Below, piece after piece: positions 1-6,345 of a DNA stretch of 14,864 nucleotides (the first letter of the stretch is position 1; every line of letters begins with the position of its first letter). The stretch comes from Acidimicrobiia bacterium. GTDB lineage: Bacteria > Actinomycetota > Acidimicrobiia > IMCC26256 > JACDBD01. The notes below the pieces were generated by a model. The model did no database searches. It was not told the DNA's origin and saw only the letters and a list, made by a program, of their open reading frames with translations. The position numbers and the translations under genes were made by a program. The stretch lies in the NCBI GenBank assembly GCA_031177445.1, contig JAPSGP010000032.1, forward strand, positions 1 to 14,864, in the 5' to 3' direction.

Positions 1-35
1 GTTTGCCGGCTTCTCTGGCGGGTACAGAGCCCGCG

Positions 36-620
36 ATGGCCGCGCGCAAGCTGCAGGAGTATCGACGGAAGCGCGACTTCCGGAAGTCGGCCGAGCCGCG
101 CGGCGGGCGCCGCCGCCGATCGGCACTCCCGCGTTTCGTCATCCAGGAACATGCCGCGCGCAGTCATCACTACGACTTCCGCCTCGAGGTAGAGGGCGTG
201 CTCAAGTCGTGGGCCGTTCCAAAGGGACTGTCCACTGATCCGCGGGAGAAGCGCCTCGCCACCGCCACCGAGGACCACCCGCTCGACTACGCCGATTTCG
301 AGGGCATGCTTCCGAAGGGTGAGTACGGCGCCGGCACGGTGATCGTCTGGGATGCCGGGACGTACGACGTCGCCGGCGACCGCGGCGACGTGTCCATTGC
401 CGAAGCCCTGGACAACGGTCACGTCCACGTCGTCCTCGAGGGGCAGAAGCTCCGCGGCGGATGGGCGCTGACGCGATTTCGTGGCGAGGATCAGTGGCTG
501 GTGGTCAAGACCAAGGACGACGCCGCCGATGCGCGCCGGAATCCCGTCAAGACGCAGCCCGAGTCGGTGAAGAGCGGTCGCTCGCTCCGAGAGGTTGCCA
601 AAGAGGAAGTGGAGGGTTGA
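36..620 (+). CDS. Stand-alone LigD-type 3'-phosphoesterase (PE) domain protein
   Basis: This 194-residue protein is a single DNA ligase D 3'-phosphoesterase domain. In bacterial non-homologous end joining this domain trims 3'-phosphates and terminal ribonucleotides so that ends can be sealed. The conserved core is visible: EHAARSHHYDFRLE at residues 38-51, then EDHPLDYADFEG at 79-90 and GEYGAGTVIVWDAG at 95-108. H39, H45, D47, R49, H81 and Y85 keep the spacing of the metal- and phosphate-binding residues of the Pseudomonas LigD PE domain. No polymerase or ligase domain follows, so it is the free-standing form. I chose the ATG at 36 because the start MAARKLQEYRRKRDF resembles the usual start of PE proteins. 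No good ribosome binding site is visible and the frame stays open to the window edge, so a longer N-terminus cannot be excluded. No Ku or LigD gene is in the window. Confidence 0.88.
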   Translation: MAARKLQEYRRKRDFRKSAEPRGGRRRRSALPRFVIQEHAARSHHYDFRLEVEGVLKSWAVPKGLSTDPREKRLATATEDHPLDYADFEGMLPKGEYGAGTVIVWDAGTYDVAGDRGDVSIAEALDNGHVHVVLEGQKLRGGWALTRFRGEDQWLVVKTKDDAADARRNPVKTQPESVKSGRSLREVAKEEVEG

Positions 621-621
621 C

Positions 622-637
622 CGAGCTCGGGCTCGGC
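622..637. terminator. Possible bidirectional terminator hairpin between convergent genes
   Basis: The six bases at 622-627 (ccgagc) are repeated in inverted form at 632-637 (gctcgg) around a four-base loop, just after the stop of the phosphoesterase gene and before the convergent aconitase stop. The stem is fully GC-rich apart from one A-T pair. There is no T-run, so it is not a classical intrinsic terminator. Its position in a 60-base convergent gap is the main support. Confidence 0.3.
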
Positions 638-680
638 GATCTCTCCGATTCGTGGAGCGCGGCGTGCCTCAGTCGGTCCG

Positions 681-2624
681 TCATGACTCCCGTTGCACGC
701 GGTTTCGGAGGAAAGAGATCAGCGAGCCGGCGACGACCAGCTCCACCTGCCGGGGCGACAGGCGGTGGGTGCACGCGAACGTCCGCTGTTTGGTTCGGTT
801 CTCGACCGAGATGTGGTGGTCGGCGCGGAGCTGATCGACGACGTCGGGAATGCTGAGCTCGTCGTCCTGGTCGACGCGGTCGTACTCGGCGGGATCGACG
901 AAGATCAGCGGGAGCACGCCGAAGTTGACGAGGTTCTGGGCGTGGATGCGCGCGAACCGCTTCGCGATCACTGCATGGAGCCCGAGATACCGGGGCGCGA
1001 TCGCCGCGTGCTCGCGGCTCGAGCCCTGCCCGTAGTTGTCGCCGCCGACGACCAGATGCCCACCGCGCTCTCGGCATTCGAGGGCGCGGTCGTGGTAGGT
1101 GTCGTCGATCTGCCAGAAGGCGAACCGGCTGATGGCCGGGATGTTGCTCCGGAACGGCAGGACTTGCGCTCCCGCCGGGAGGATCTCGTCCGTCGAGATG
1201 TTGTCGCCGACCTTCAGCAGCACCGGCCCGGTGAGCGTCTCTGGAAACTGGTCGAGGTCGGGGAGCGAGGCGATGTTGGGACCCTTGACGAGCTCCACAT
1301 CGCCTCCGTCCGCGGTGGGCGCAACGAGCATCTCGGTGTTCACGTGGTTGGTGGCGGGAGGGGAGTAGCGCGGATAGGGCATGTCGAGCTCACGCGGGTC
1401 GGTGATGACCCCGGTGAGCGCCGAGGCGGCGGCCGTCTCCGGGCTGCACAGGTAGACCTGATCCTCCTTCGTGCCCGAGCGGCCGGGGAAGTTGCGTGGG
1501 AACGTGCGCAAGCTGATCTGGTTCGTCGCCGGCGCCTGGCCCATGCCGATGCAGCCCATACAGCCGGCCTGGTGGATGCGTGCGCCCGCGGTGATCAGCT
1601 TCAAGAGGTAACCCTCGGCGTCGAGGGTCTCGAGGGTCTGGCGCGACGTCGGGTTCACGTCGAACGAGACGCGGTCGTGAGTCTGCTTGCCGTCGACGAT
1701 CACCGCCGCGATCGCGAAGTCGCGCAAGCCTGGATTTGCCGAGGAACCGATGACCGACTGATAGATGTCGGCGCCCGCGACCTCACGCACCGGCACCACG
1801 TTGCCCGGGCTCGACGGCGTCGCGATGAGCGGCTCGAGCTCGGAGAGATCGATCTCCTCGTCGACGTCGTAGGTCGCGCCGGGGTCGGGCAGGATCTCGG
1901 ACCAATCGTGCTTCCGACCTTCCGACGCGAGGAAGCGGCGCACCTCGTCGTCCGAGGGGAACACGGTCGTGGTCGCGCCGAGCTCCGCGCCCATGTTCGC
2001 GATCACGTGCCGGTCCATGGCCGAGAGGCTCGCCAGGCCCGGGCCGTGGTACTCGACGATGCGGCCGAGCCCCCCCTTCACGTCGTGGCGGCGCAGCATC
2101 TCGAGGATCACGTCCTTGGCGCTCACCCAGTCCGGGAGCGCGCCGGTCAGGCGCACCCCCCAGATCTCGGGCATCACCAGGTAGAAGGGCTCACCCGCCA
2201 TCGCCATGGCGACCTCGAGCCCGCCGGCGCCGATGGCGAGCATCCCGAGCGAACCGGCCGCGCAGGTATGGCTGTCGGAACCGAGCAGCGTCCTGCCGGG
2301 CGCGCCGAAGCGCTGCATGTGCACCGGGTGGCTCACGCCGTTGCCGGGCTTGCTGTACCAGAGCCCGAAGCGCTGGCAGGCGCTGCGGAGGAACAGGTGG
2401 TCGTCGGCGTTGCGGAAGTCGGCCTGCAGGAGGTTGTGGTCGACGTACTGGGCGGAGAGCTCGGTGCGTACCCGGTCGAGCTCCATCGCTTCGAGCTCGA
2501 GCATCACCATCGTCCCGGTCGCGTCCTGTGTCAGCGTCTGGTCGATGCGGATCGCGATCTCCGTGCCGGGCTGGAGCTCACCTTCGACCAGGTGCGAGCC
2601 GATCAGTTGCTGAGCGACGTTCAT
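681..2624 (-). CDS. Aconitate hydratase, Aquifex-type (short bacterial form)
   Basis: This 647-residue protein is an aconitase, which interconverts citrate and isocitrate through cis-aconitate in the TCA cycle using a 4Fe-4S cluster. The three cluster cysteines are seen as DSHTC at residues 117-121 (C121) and GCMGC at 354-358 (C355 and C358). The swivel domain carries GDNISTDEILPAG at 473-485 and the substrate-binding GQGSSREHA at 532-540. The length of about 650 residues fits the putative Aquifex-type aconitases rather than the roughly 900-residue AcnA or AcnB forms; related hydratases such as homoaconitase or isopropylmalate isomerase are less likely because both domains are on one chain. 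The ATG at 2624 is chosen because AGGA lies seven bases upstream. It is divergent from the encapsulated ferritin across 121 bases, which puts an iron-sulfur enzyme beside an iron-storage operon. Confidence 0.9.
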   Translation of the reverse strand: MNVAQQLIGSHLVEGELQPGTEIAIRIDQTLTQDATGTMVMLELEAMELDRVRTELSAQYVDHNLLQADFRNADDHLFLRSACQRFGLWYSKPGNGVSHPVHMQRFGAPGRTLLGSDSHTCAAGSLGMLAIGAGGLEVAMAMAGEPFYLVMPEIWGVRLTGALPDWVSAKDVILEMLRRHDVKGGLGRIVEYHGPGLASLSAMDRHVIANMGAELGATTTVFPSDDEVRRFLASEGRKHDWSEILPDPGATYDVDEEIDLSELEPLIATPSSPGNVVPVREVAGADIYQSVIGSSANPGLRDFAIAAVIVDGKQTHDRVSFDVNPTSRQTLETLDAEGYLLKLITAGARIHQAGCMGCIGMGQAPATNQISLRTFPRNFPGRSGTKEDQVYLCSPETAAASALTGVITDPRELDMPYPRYSPPATNHVNTEMLVAPTADGGDVELVKGPNIASLPDLDQFPETLTGPVLLKVGDNISTDEILPAGAQVLPFRSNIPAISRFAFWQIDDTYHDRALECRERGGHLVVGGDNYGQGSSREHAAIAPRYLGLHAVIAKRFARIHAQNLVNFGVLPLIFVDPAEYDRVDQDDELSIPDVVDQLRADHHISVENRTKQRTFACTHRLSPRQVELVVAGSLISFLRNRVQRES

Positions 2625-2745
2625 CGCTCCATCCTCGCGCCGTTCGGGTCCCGCGTCGGCAGGTCGACGCATAACGTGTTCTCGAGCCGACTGGTGACGT
2701 CACGCGCCGGGCCTGGGCCCGCGTCGCCCGAGGAGAGGACCGTCC
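2625..2745. promoter_or_regulatory. Divergent control region between aconitase and the encapsulin operon
   Basis: This 121-base gap must hold the promoters of both divergent transcripts. A TAACGT hexamer at 2672-2677 fits the actinobacterial -10 form TANNNT for the rightward operon, although no convincing -35 lies at normal spacing. A perfect 10-base palindrome, gtgacgtcac, sits at 2694-2703, just downstream of the start that this -10 would give, where a repressor could act. A 6-base inverted pair (gtcggc 2655-2660, gccgac 2686-2691) flanks the hexamer. I recognise no Fur/IdeR/DtxR box. The regulator is unknown; the palindrome could be chance. Confidence 0.4.
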
Positions 2746-3126
2746 ATGGCAACCAGCAGCGCCGGCCTGCACGAACCCGAGGAGAAGCTTCGTCCCGAGA
2801 CCATCGACGAGCACCGTGCACTGATCTCGATCATGGAGGAGCTCGAAGCCGTCGACTGGTACCACCAGCGCGCCGACGCCGCCGGTGATCCCGAGCTCGC
2901 CGCGATCCTGATCCACAACCGCGACGAAGAGAAGGAGCATGCCGCCATGGCGCTCGAGTGGCTGCGCCGTCGCGATCCGGTGCTCGACCGCCATCTGCGC
3001 ACATATCTCTTCACCGACGGCTCCGTCGTCGAGGAAGAGGAGGAAGCCGAGCACGAAGGAGGCGCGGGCGAGGCTGCGACGGGCGCGCTCGGCATCGGCG
3101 GCCTCCGAGGAGCGGATGCGCCATGA
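2746..3126 (+). CDS. Encapsulated ferritin-like protein (EncFtn), encapsulin cargo
   Basis: This 126-residue protein matches the encapsulated ferritin family, whose ferroxidase oxidises Fe(II) and stores the iron inside an encapsulin shell. The family core is clear: EELEAVDWYHQR at residues 31-42 and HNRDEEKEHAAMALEWLRR at 57-75, then HLRTYLF at 83-89. E32, E62 and H65 correspond to the ferroxidase ligands of the Rhodospirillum rubrum protein, and E31, E34 and W38 to its metal entry site. The two helices are half a classical ferritin, so activity should need a dimer or decamer. An acidic linker (residues 94-104, mostly Glu) leads to a C-terminal cargo-loading peptide, LGIGGLRG at 115-122. The ATG at 2746 follows AGGAGAGG at 2731-2738. 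The stop overlaps the encapsulin start as ATGA, so the two are made from one mRNA. Confidence 0.95.
   Translation: MATSSAGLHEPEEKLRPETIDEHRALISIMEELEAVDWYHQRADAAGDPELAAILIHNRDEEKEHAAMALEWLRRRDPVLDRHLRTYLFTDGSVVEEEEEAEHEGGAGEAATGALGIGGLRGADAP
3088..3111 (+). other. Cargo-loading (encapsulin-targeting) peptide of EncFtn
   Basis: These codons give LGIGGLRG, residues 115-122 of the ferritin, followed by ADAP and the stop. Family 1 encapsulin cargo proteins end in a short motif of the type L-T/G-V/I-G-S/G-L-R/K, which docks on the inner face of the shell. The sequence fits this form and lies at the end of a flexible, acidic and glycine-rich tail, as expected. No other protein in the window ends in such a motif. 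Confidence 0.85.
3107..3112 (+). promoter_or_regulatory. Encapsulin ribosome binding site inside the cargo-peptide codons
   Basis: The bases gaggag lie 10 bases before the encapsulin ATG at 3123 and are the only good Shine-Dalgarno match there. They fall inside the codons CGA GGA GCG (Arg121, Gly122, Ala123) of the ferritin, so the end of the loading peptide and the start signal of the shell gene use the same bases. With the ATGA overlap this suggests translational coupling. Confidence 0.6.
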
Positions 3127-3932
3127 ACCACCTGTTTCGAGAGCTCGCACCGATCTCGGACCGCGCCTGGGAGCAGATCGACACCGAAGCCAGCCGGTCG
3201 CTGCGCAACTTCCTCGCCGCCCGCAAGCTGGTCGACTTCGGTGGGCCCTACGGCTGGGAGCATTCGGCGGTCAACCTCGGTCGAGCAGACGAGCTCGTGA
3301 CGCTACCGAGCGAGGGAGTCAATGCGATGGCCCGGCGGGTCCAGCCGTTGATCGAGCTGCGCACGCCGTTCACCCTGCTTCGGGACGAGCTCGCCGCGAT
3401 CGATCGCGGCAGCGAAGCTCCCGATTTGCAAACGGTCGTCGGAGCGGCCCGCCACGCCGCCCACGCGGAGGACCGGGCGGTGTTCCACGGCTACGAGGCC
3501 GGAGGCATCGCCGGGATCGCGGAAGCGAGCCCCCACAGCGCGATCCCGATCGACCCCGACTACGAGGAGTTCCCGCGTTCGGCGGCGCGCGCAGTAGCGC
3601 TGTTGCGCGACGCGGGTGTCGACGGGCCCTATGGGATCGCGCTCGGCCCCCGCTGCTACGAGGGAGTCATCGAGACCACGCAGAAGGGTGGTTATCCCGT
3701 GCTCGAGCAAGTGCGACTGATCGCCAGCGGGCCGCTCGTGTGGGCACCCGCGGTCGACGGAGCGATCGTGCTGAGCCTGCGGACAGGCGACTTCGAGCTC
3801 TCGACGGGCGAGGACTTCTCGATCGGGTACGTGAGCCACGACGCGCAGACCGTCAACCTGGTGCTCGAGGAGAGCATGACGTTCCGGGCCCACACGCCCG
3901 AAGCCGCGGTCGCGCTCGTCCACACCGACTGA
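3123..3932 (+). CDS. Family 1 encapsulin shell protein (linocin M18 / CFP29 type)
   Basis: This 269-residue protein is a family 1 encapsulin, an HK97-fold protein that usually assembles into a 60-subunit icosahedral cage. Hallmarks in order are the N-terminal helix MNHLFRELAPISDRAWEQID (1-20), FGGPYGWEHSAV (39-50), the shell helix region PLIELRTPFTLLRDEL (75-90), AEDRAVFHGY (115-124), the A-domain GPYGIALGPRCYE (168-180) and the C-terminal strand TVNLVLEESMTFRAH (243-257). The length is that of the family. The Trp that binds flavin in the Thermotoga maritima shell (W87) appears to be replaced here by Asp88 or its neighbour, so flavin binding at that site is unlikely. The gene overlaps its ferritin cargo by 4 bases and is followed after 30 bases by a convergent gene, so the operon has two genes only. 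Confidence 0.96.
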   Translation: MNHLFRELAPISDRAWEQIDTEASRSLRNFLAARKLVDFGGPYGWEHSAVNLGRADELVTLPSEGVNAMARRVQPLIELRTPFTLLRDELAAIDRGSEAPDLQTVVGAARHAAHAEDRAVFHGYEAGGIAGIAEASPHSAIPIDPDYEEFPRSAARAVALLRDAGVDGPYGIALGPRCYEGVIETTQKGGYPVLEQVRLIASGPLVWAPAVDGAIVLSLRTGDFELSTGEDFSIGYVSHDAQTVNLVLEESMTFRAHTPEAAVALVHTD

Positions 3933-3962
3933 CCGGGCGATAGCTATGCGAGGAGCGGTACG

Positions 3963-4652
3963 TCAGGGACCGGCGCGAGTTCCCGGTGACGCGCGGCGCG
4001 CTCGATCGAGGTGCTGGAGGAACCAGTCGGCGGCGAGCTGCGCCACCTGATCGAGCGCGCCCGGCTCCTCGAACAAGTGGGTGGCGCCCGGCACGACCTC
4101 GAGGCGGTGCTCACAGCGGAGCTGCTCGCCGGCCTGCTGGTTGAGCGCCAGGACCGTCTCGTCGCGTGATCCCACGACGAGCAGCGTCGGCGCTCGCACA
4201 TCCGGCAGGCTGGCGCCGGCGAGGTCGGGCCGTCCACCCCGCGAGACGATCGCGCCGACCCGATCTCCCTGTTGCGCTGCTGCCATCAGCGCCGCACCGG
4301 CTCCGGTGCTCGCGCCGAAGTATCCGAGCGCAAGCTCCCGGAGCTCGGGGCGCTGGTCGAGCCAGGACACCGCCCCGACCAGCCGTGCCGCCAGGAGATC
4401 GATGTCGAAGCGGTAGGTCCCCGAGCGAAGATCGGCCGCCTCCTCCTCGACGGTGAGCAGGTCGAGCAGGAGCGTGCCGAGCCCCCGTTGCTGCAGGAAT
4501 TCGCCGACGTAGCGGTTGCGCGGGCTGGCGCGGCTGCTTCCCGTGCCGTGTGCGAACACCACGATGGCGGCGGTGGACTCCGGGACCTCGAGATCGCCGA
4601 GCAAACGAGCACCGTCGGGCTGCGGGATCTCGGTGTCGCACTCGTGGATCAC
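3963..4652 (-). CDS. Dienelactone-hydrolase-type alpha/beta hydrolase
   Basis: This roughly 229-residue protein is an alpha/beta hydrolase of the dienelactone hydrolase group. It shows an early oxyanion-side motif VVFAHGTGSSRASPRNRY (about residues 31-48), the nucleophile elbow GYFGASTGAG with Ser115, Asp164 in GSRDETVL and His192 in GATHLF, in the right order for a catalytic triad. There is no signal peptide, so it is cytoplasmic. Close relatives are annotated as dienelactone hydrolase or phosphoribosyltransferase-fused hydrolases; the true substrate is unknown. The start is uncertain: the GTG at 4652 follows TAGG by nine bases and gives the usual short N-terminus; a GTG 24 bases further upstream is an alternative. 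It is divergent from the sulfite-oxidase-like gene with only 42 bases between them. Confidence 0.8.
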   Translation of the reverse strand: MIHECDTEIPQPDGARLLGDLEVPESTAAIVVFAHGTGSSRASPRNRYVGEFLQQRGLGTLLLDLLTVEEEAADLRSGTYRFDIDLLAARLVGAVSWLDQRPELRELALGYFGASTGAGAALMAAAQQGDRVGAIVSRGGRPDLAGASLPDVRAPTLLVVGSRDETVLALNQQAGEQLRCEHRLEVVPGATHLFEEPGALDQVAQLAADWFLQHLDRARRASPGTRAGP

Positions 4653-4694
4653 TTCAACTTGCCTACCCACCCTGGGCAGCCGAGTATCACAGGC

Positions 4695-5303
4695 GTGCGC
4701 CGCCCGATCTCGCGCGGCTTTCGTGGCCGCCGGCGAACCGACGTCGACCCGAGCCGCCTTCCGCCGGGCCAGTACCTCGTCGACGACTTCCCCGTGCTCT
4801 CGGCCGGGCCCACGCCGCACATCGCCCTCTCCGATTGGACGTTCTCGATCACCGGCGCGGTCGACGCGCCGCGCACCTGGTCGTGGGACGAGTTTCTCGA
4901 GCTGCCGAGCGAGTACGTCCGAACCGACATCCATTGCGTGACCAAGTGGTCCAAGCTCGACACCGTCTGGACGGGTGTTTCCGTCGACGTCGTCCTCGAA
5001 GAGGTCGAAACGTCGGCCGAAGTCGTCTCGGCGTTCTGCGACGGCGGCTACACGACGAACCTGCCGCTCGCCGACGTGACCGACGGACAGGCGTGGATCG
5101 TGTACGAGTACGACGACGAGCCGCTCGCTCCCGAGCACGGAGGGCCGGCGCGCCTGCTGGTGCCGCACCTCTACTTCTGGAAGAGCGCGAAGTGGGTTCG
5201 GGGCCTGGAGCTGCTCGACGAGGACGAGCCCGGGTTCTGGGAGGGGCTCGGGTACCACAACCGCGGCGATCCGTGGAAGGAAGAGCGCTATTGGAGCGAC
5301 TAG
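4695..5303 (+). CDS. Sulfite-oxidase-like molybdopterin-dependent oxidoreductase
   Basis: This 202-residue protein has the oxidoreductase molybdopterin-binding fold of the sulfite oxidase / MsrP family. The signature DIHCVTKWSKLDTVWTGVS lies at residues 78-96, with Cys81 as the expected molybdenum ligand. FSDGG-like FCDGGYTTNLPL (114-125), APEHGGPARLLVPHLYFWKS (145-164) and the closing GFWEGLGYHNRGDPW are typical of the short cytoplasmic sulfite-oxidase-like proteins of actinobacteria and archaea. There is no dimerisation domain, haem domain or twin-arginine signal. The reaction is not known; sulfite, sulfoxide or another oxygen-transfer substrate is possible. The GTG at 4695 is chosen from the usual start shortly before SRGFRGRR; the ribosome binding site is weak and a TTG about 36 bases upstream is possible. 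The next gene starts inside its last codons, giving a likely electron donor. Confidence 0.85.
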   Translation: MRRPISRGFRGRRRTDVDPSRLPPGQYLVDDFPVLSAGPTPHIALSDWTFSITGAVDAPRTWSWDEFLELPSEYVRTDIHCVTKWSKLDTVWTGVSVDVVLEEVETSAEVVSAFCDGGYTTNLPLADVTDGQAWIVYEYDDEPLAPEHGGPARLLVPHLYFWKSAKWVRGLELLDEDEPGFWEGLGYHNRGDPWKEERYWSD

Positions 5304-6040
5304 CGGCGCACCGGGTCCCGGTGACCTGGCGTATCGCCACCGTGGCCGAGCTCCGGCCGGAGACGGCTCGCACCACCACGCTCGTGCTCGAGGTGCCCGA
5401 CTGGCCGGGTCACCTCGCGGGCCAGCACGTCGACGTCCGGTTGACGGCCGAGGACGGCTACCAGGCGGAGCGGTCGTACTCGATCGCTTCTGCACCGGAG
5501 GATCCCGAGCTCGCCGTCACGGTGGAGCGCATCGACGACGGCGAGGTCTCGCCGTACCTCACCGACGAAGTCCGGCCCGGCGACCAGTTCGAGCTGCGGG
5601 GGCCGATCGGCGGGTACTTCACGTGGCAGGTCGCGGATGGGGGCCCACTCGTGCTCGTGGCCGGTGGATCGGGTCTCATCCCGCTCATGGCCATGCTCCG
5701 GCACCGGGCGAACGCACGCAGCCGCGTCGAGGCGCATCTGCTCCTCTCGGCGCGCGAGTGGTCCGATGTGCTGTACCGAGACGAGCTCGACCGTCACGCC
5801 CAGGATGGCGTGGATGTGCACTACACGCTCACGAGAGTTCAGCCGGATGGCTGGACCGGGGGATCGGGTCGCGTCGACACGGAGATGCTGCGCCACGTCG
5901 AGGCCGAGCCCGAAAAGCGGCCACGGATCTATGTCTGCGGTCCGACCGGATTCGTCGAACACACCGCCGAGCTCCTCGTAGCGCTCGGACACGATCCGCA
6001 CGCGATCAAGACCGAGCGCTTCGGCCCGACGGGAGGATGA
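5291..6040 (+). CDS. FAD-binding, NAD(P)H-dependent ferredoxin-reductase-type oxidoreductase
   Basis: This protein of about 249 residues is a flavin reductase of the ferredoxin-NADP reductase superfamily. It shows the FAD motif RSYSIASAP (61-69), the flavin-side GPIGGYF (104-110), the nucleotide-binding VLVAGGSGLIPLMAML (121-136) and the YVCGPTGFVE motif near the NAD(P)H site (214-223). It ends at ERFGPTGG with no 2Fe-2S domain, so electrons must pass to a partner. The overlap with the upstream molybdopterin gene makes that protein the obvious partner. The start is a choice between TTG at 5291, which has AGGA nine bases upstream and overlaps the previous gene by 13 bases, and GTG at 5321, which has no good ribosome binding site but a more compact N-terminus. 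I favour the TTG. Confidence 0.87.
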   Translation: MERLAAHRVPVTWRIATVAELRPETARTTTLVLEVPDWPGHLAGQHVDVRLTAEDGYQAERSYSIASAPEDPELAVTVERIDDGEVSPYLTDEVRPGDQFELRGPIGGYFTWQVADGGPLVLVAGGSGLIPLMAMLRHRANARSRVEAHLLLSAREWSDVLYRDELDRHAQDGVDVHYTLTRVQPDGWTGGSGRVDTEMLRHVEAEPEKRPRIYVCGPTGFVEHTAELLVALGHDPHAIKTERFGPTGG

Positions 6041-6041
6041 C

Positions 6042-6302
6042 ATGGATGCCGATCAGCACACCGACGGCAACGCGATCGCGGGGCTCCTACAGGAGGTCTT
6101 CGTGGCCGAGTTCACGACGCTGCGCCGGACGTGCCAGTCATGCGGCGACGAGAGCCCGGCCGGCGCGCACCGCAGCTACGCGGGACCAGGCGCCGTCCTT
6201 CGGTGCCCGCACTGCGGCGATGTGGCGCTCCGGATCACCACGCTGCCGGGCGAGCACGTGTTCGAGCTGCGCGGAGTGTGGAGCCGGGGCATCGACGACT
6301 GA
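6042..6302 (+). CDS. DUF6510-family zinc-ribbon protein
   Basis: This 86-residue protein has two CxxC pairs, C31/C34 and C55/C58, of a zinc ribbon, separated by a conserved-looking AHRSYAGPGAVLRCPHC stretch. It resembles the DUF6510 family, small proteins of actinobacteria often found after a sulfite-oxidase-like gene and a FAD reductase. Function is unknown. One base separates it from the reductase stop, and gggagg at 6031-6036 lies five bases before the ATG, so it is the third gene of the operon. It may act as a small partner or assembly factor; that is inference. Rubredoxin-like iron binding by the four cysteines is an alternative to zinc. Confidence 0.8.
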   Translation: MDADQHTDGNAIAGLLQEVFVAEFTTLRRTCQSCGDESPAGAHRSYAGPGAVLRCPHCGDVALRITTLPGEHVFELRGVWSRGIDD

Positions 6303-6345
6303 TCCGAACGCGACGGCGCGCCGGGACGCGTGTCAGGATTCGGGC

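Noticed and set aside
94..104. Tandem GC-rich triplets near the start of the phosphoesterase gene as a microsatellite.
   Set aside because: They encode an Arg/Gly-rich linker in frame and are too short and irregular to be a repeat.
693..2888. A very long open frame on the plus strand opposite the aconitase gene.
   Set aside because: Its translation has no recognisable motif and is rich in Arg, Val and His as expected from the antisense of a GC-rich gene; the minus-strand frame has all aconitase signatures.
3940..3947. The palindrome atagctat between the encapsulin and hydrolase stops as a terminator.
   Set aside because: Eight bases with no loop and no T-run cannot form a useful hairpin.
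4653..5495. Extension of the dienelactone-hydrolase-type gene to a much longer protein on the minus strand.
   Set aside because: The upstream part is antisense to the sulfite-oxidase-like gene and lacks any motif; family length fits a start near 4652.
3963..6302. The idea that the neighbouring hydrolase or redox proteins are secondary encapsulin cargo.
   Set aside because: None of their C-termini contains a loading-peptide-like L-x-[IV]-G-x-L-[RK] motif; only the ferritin does.
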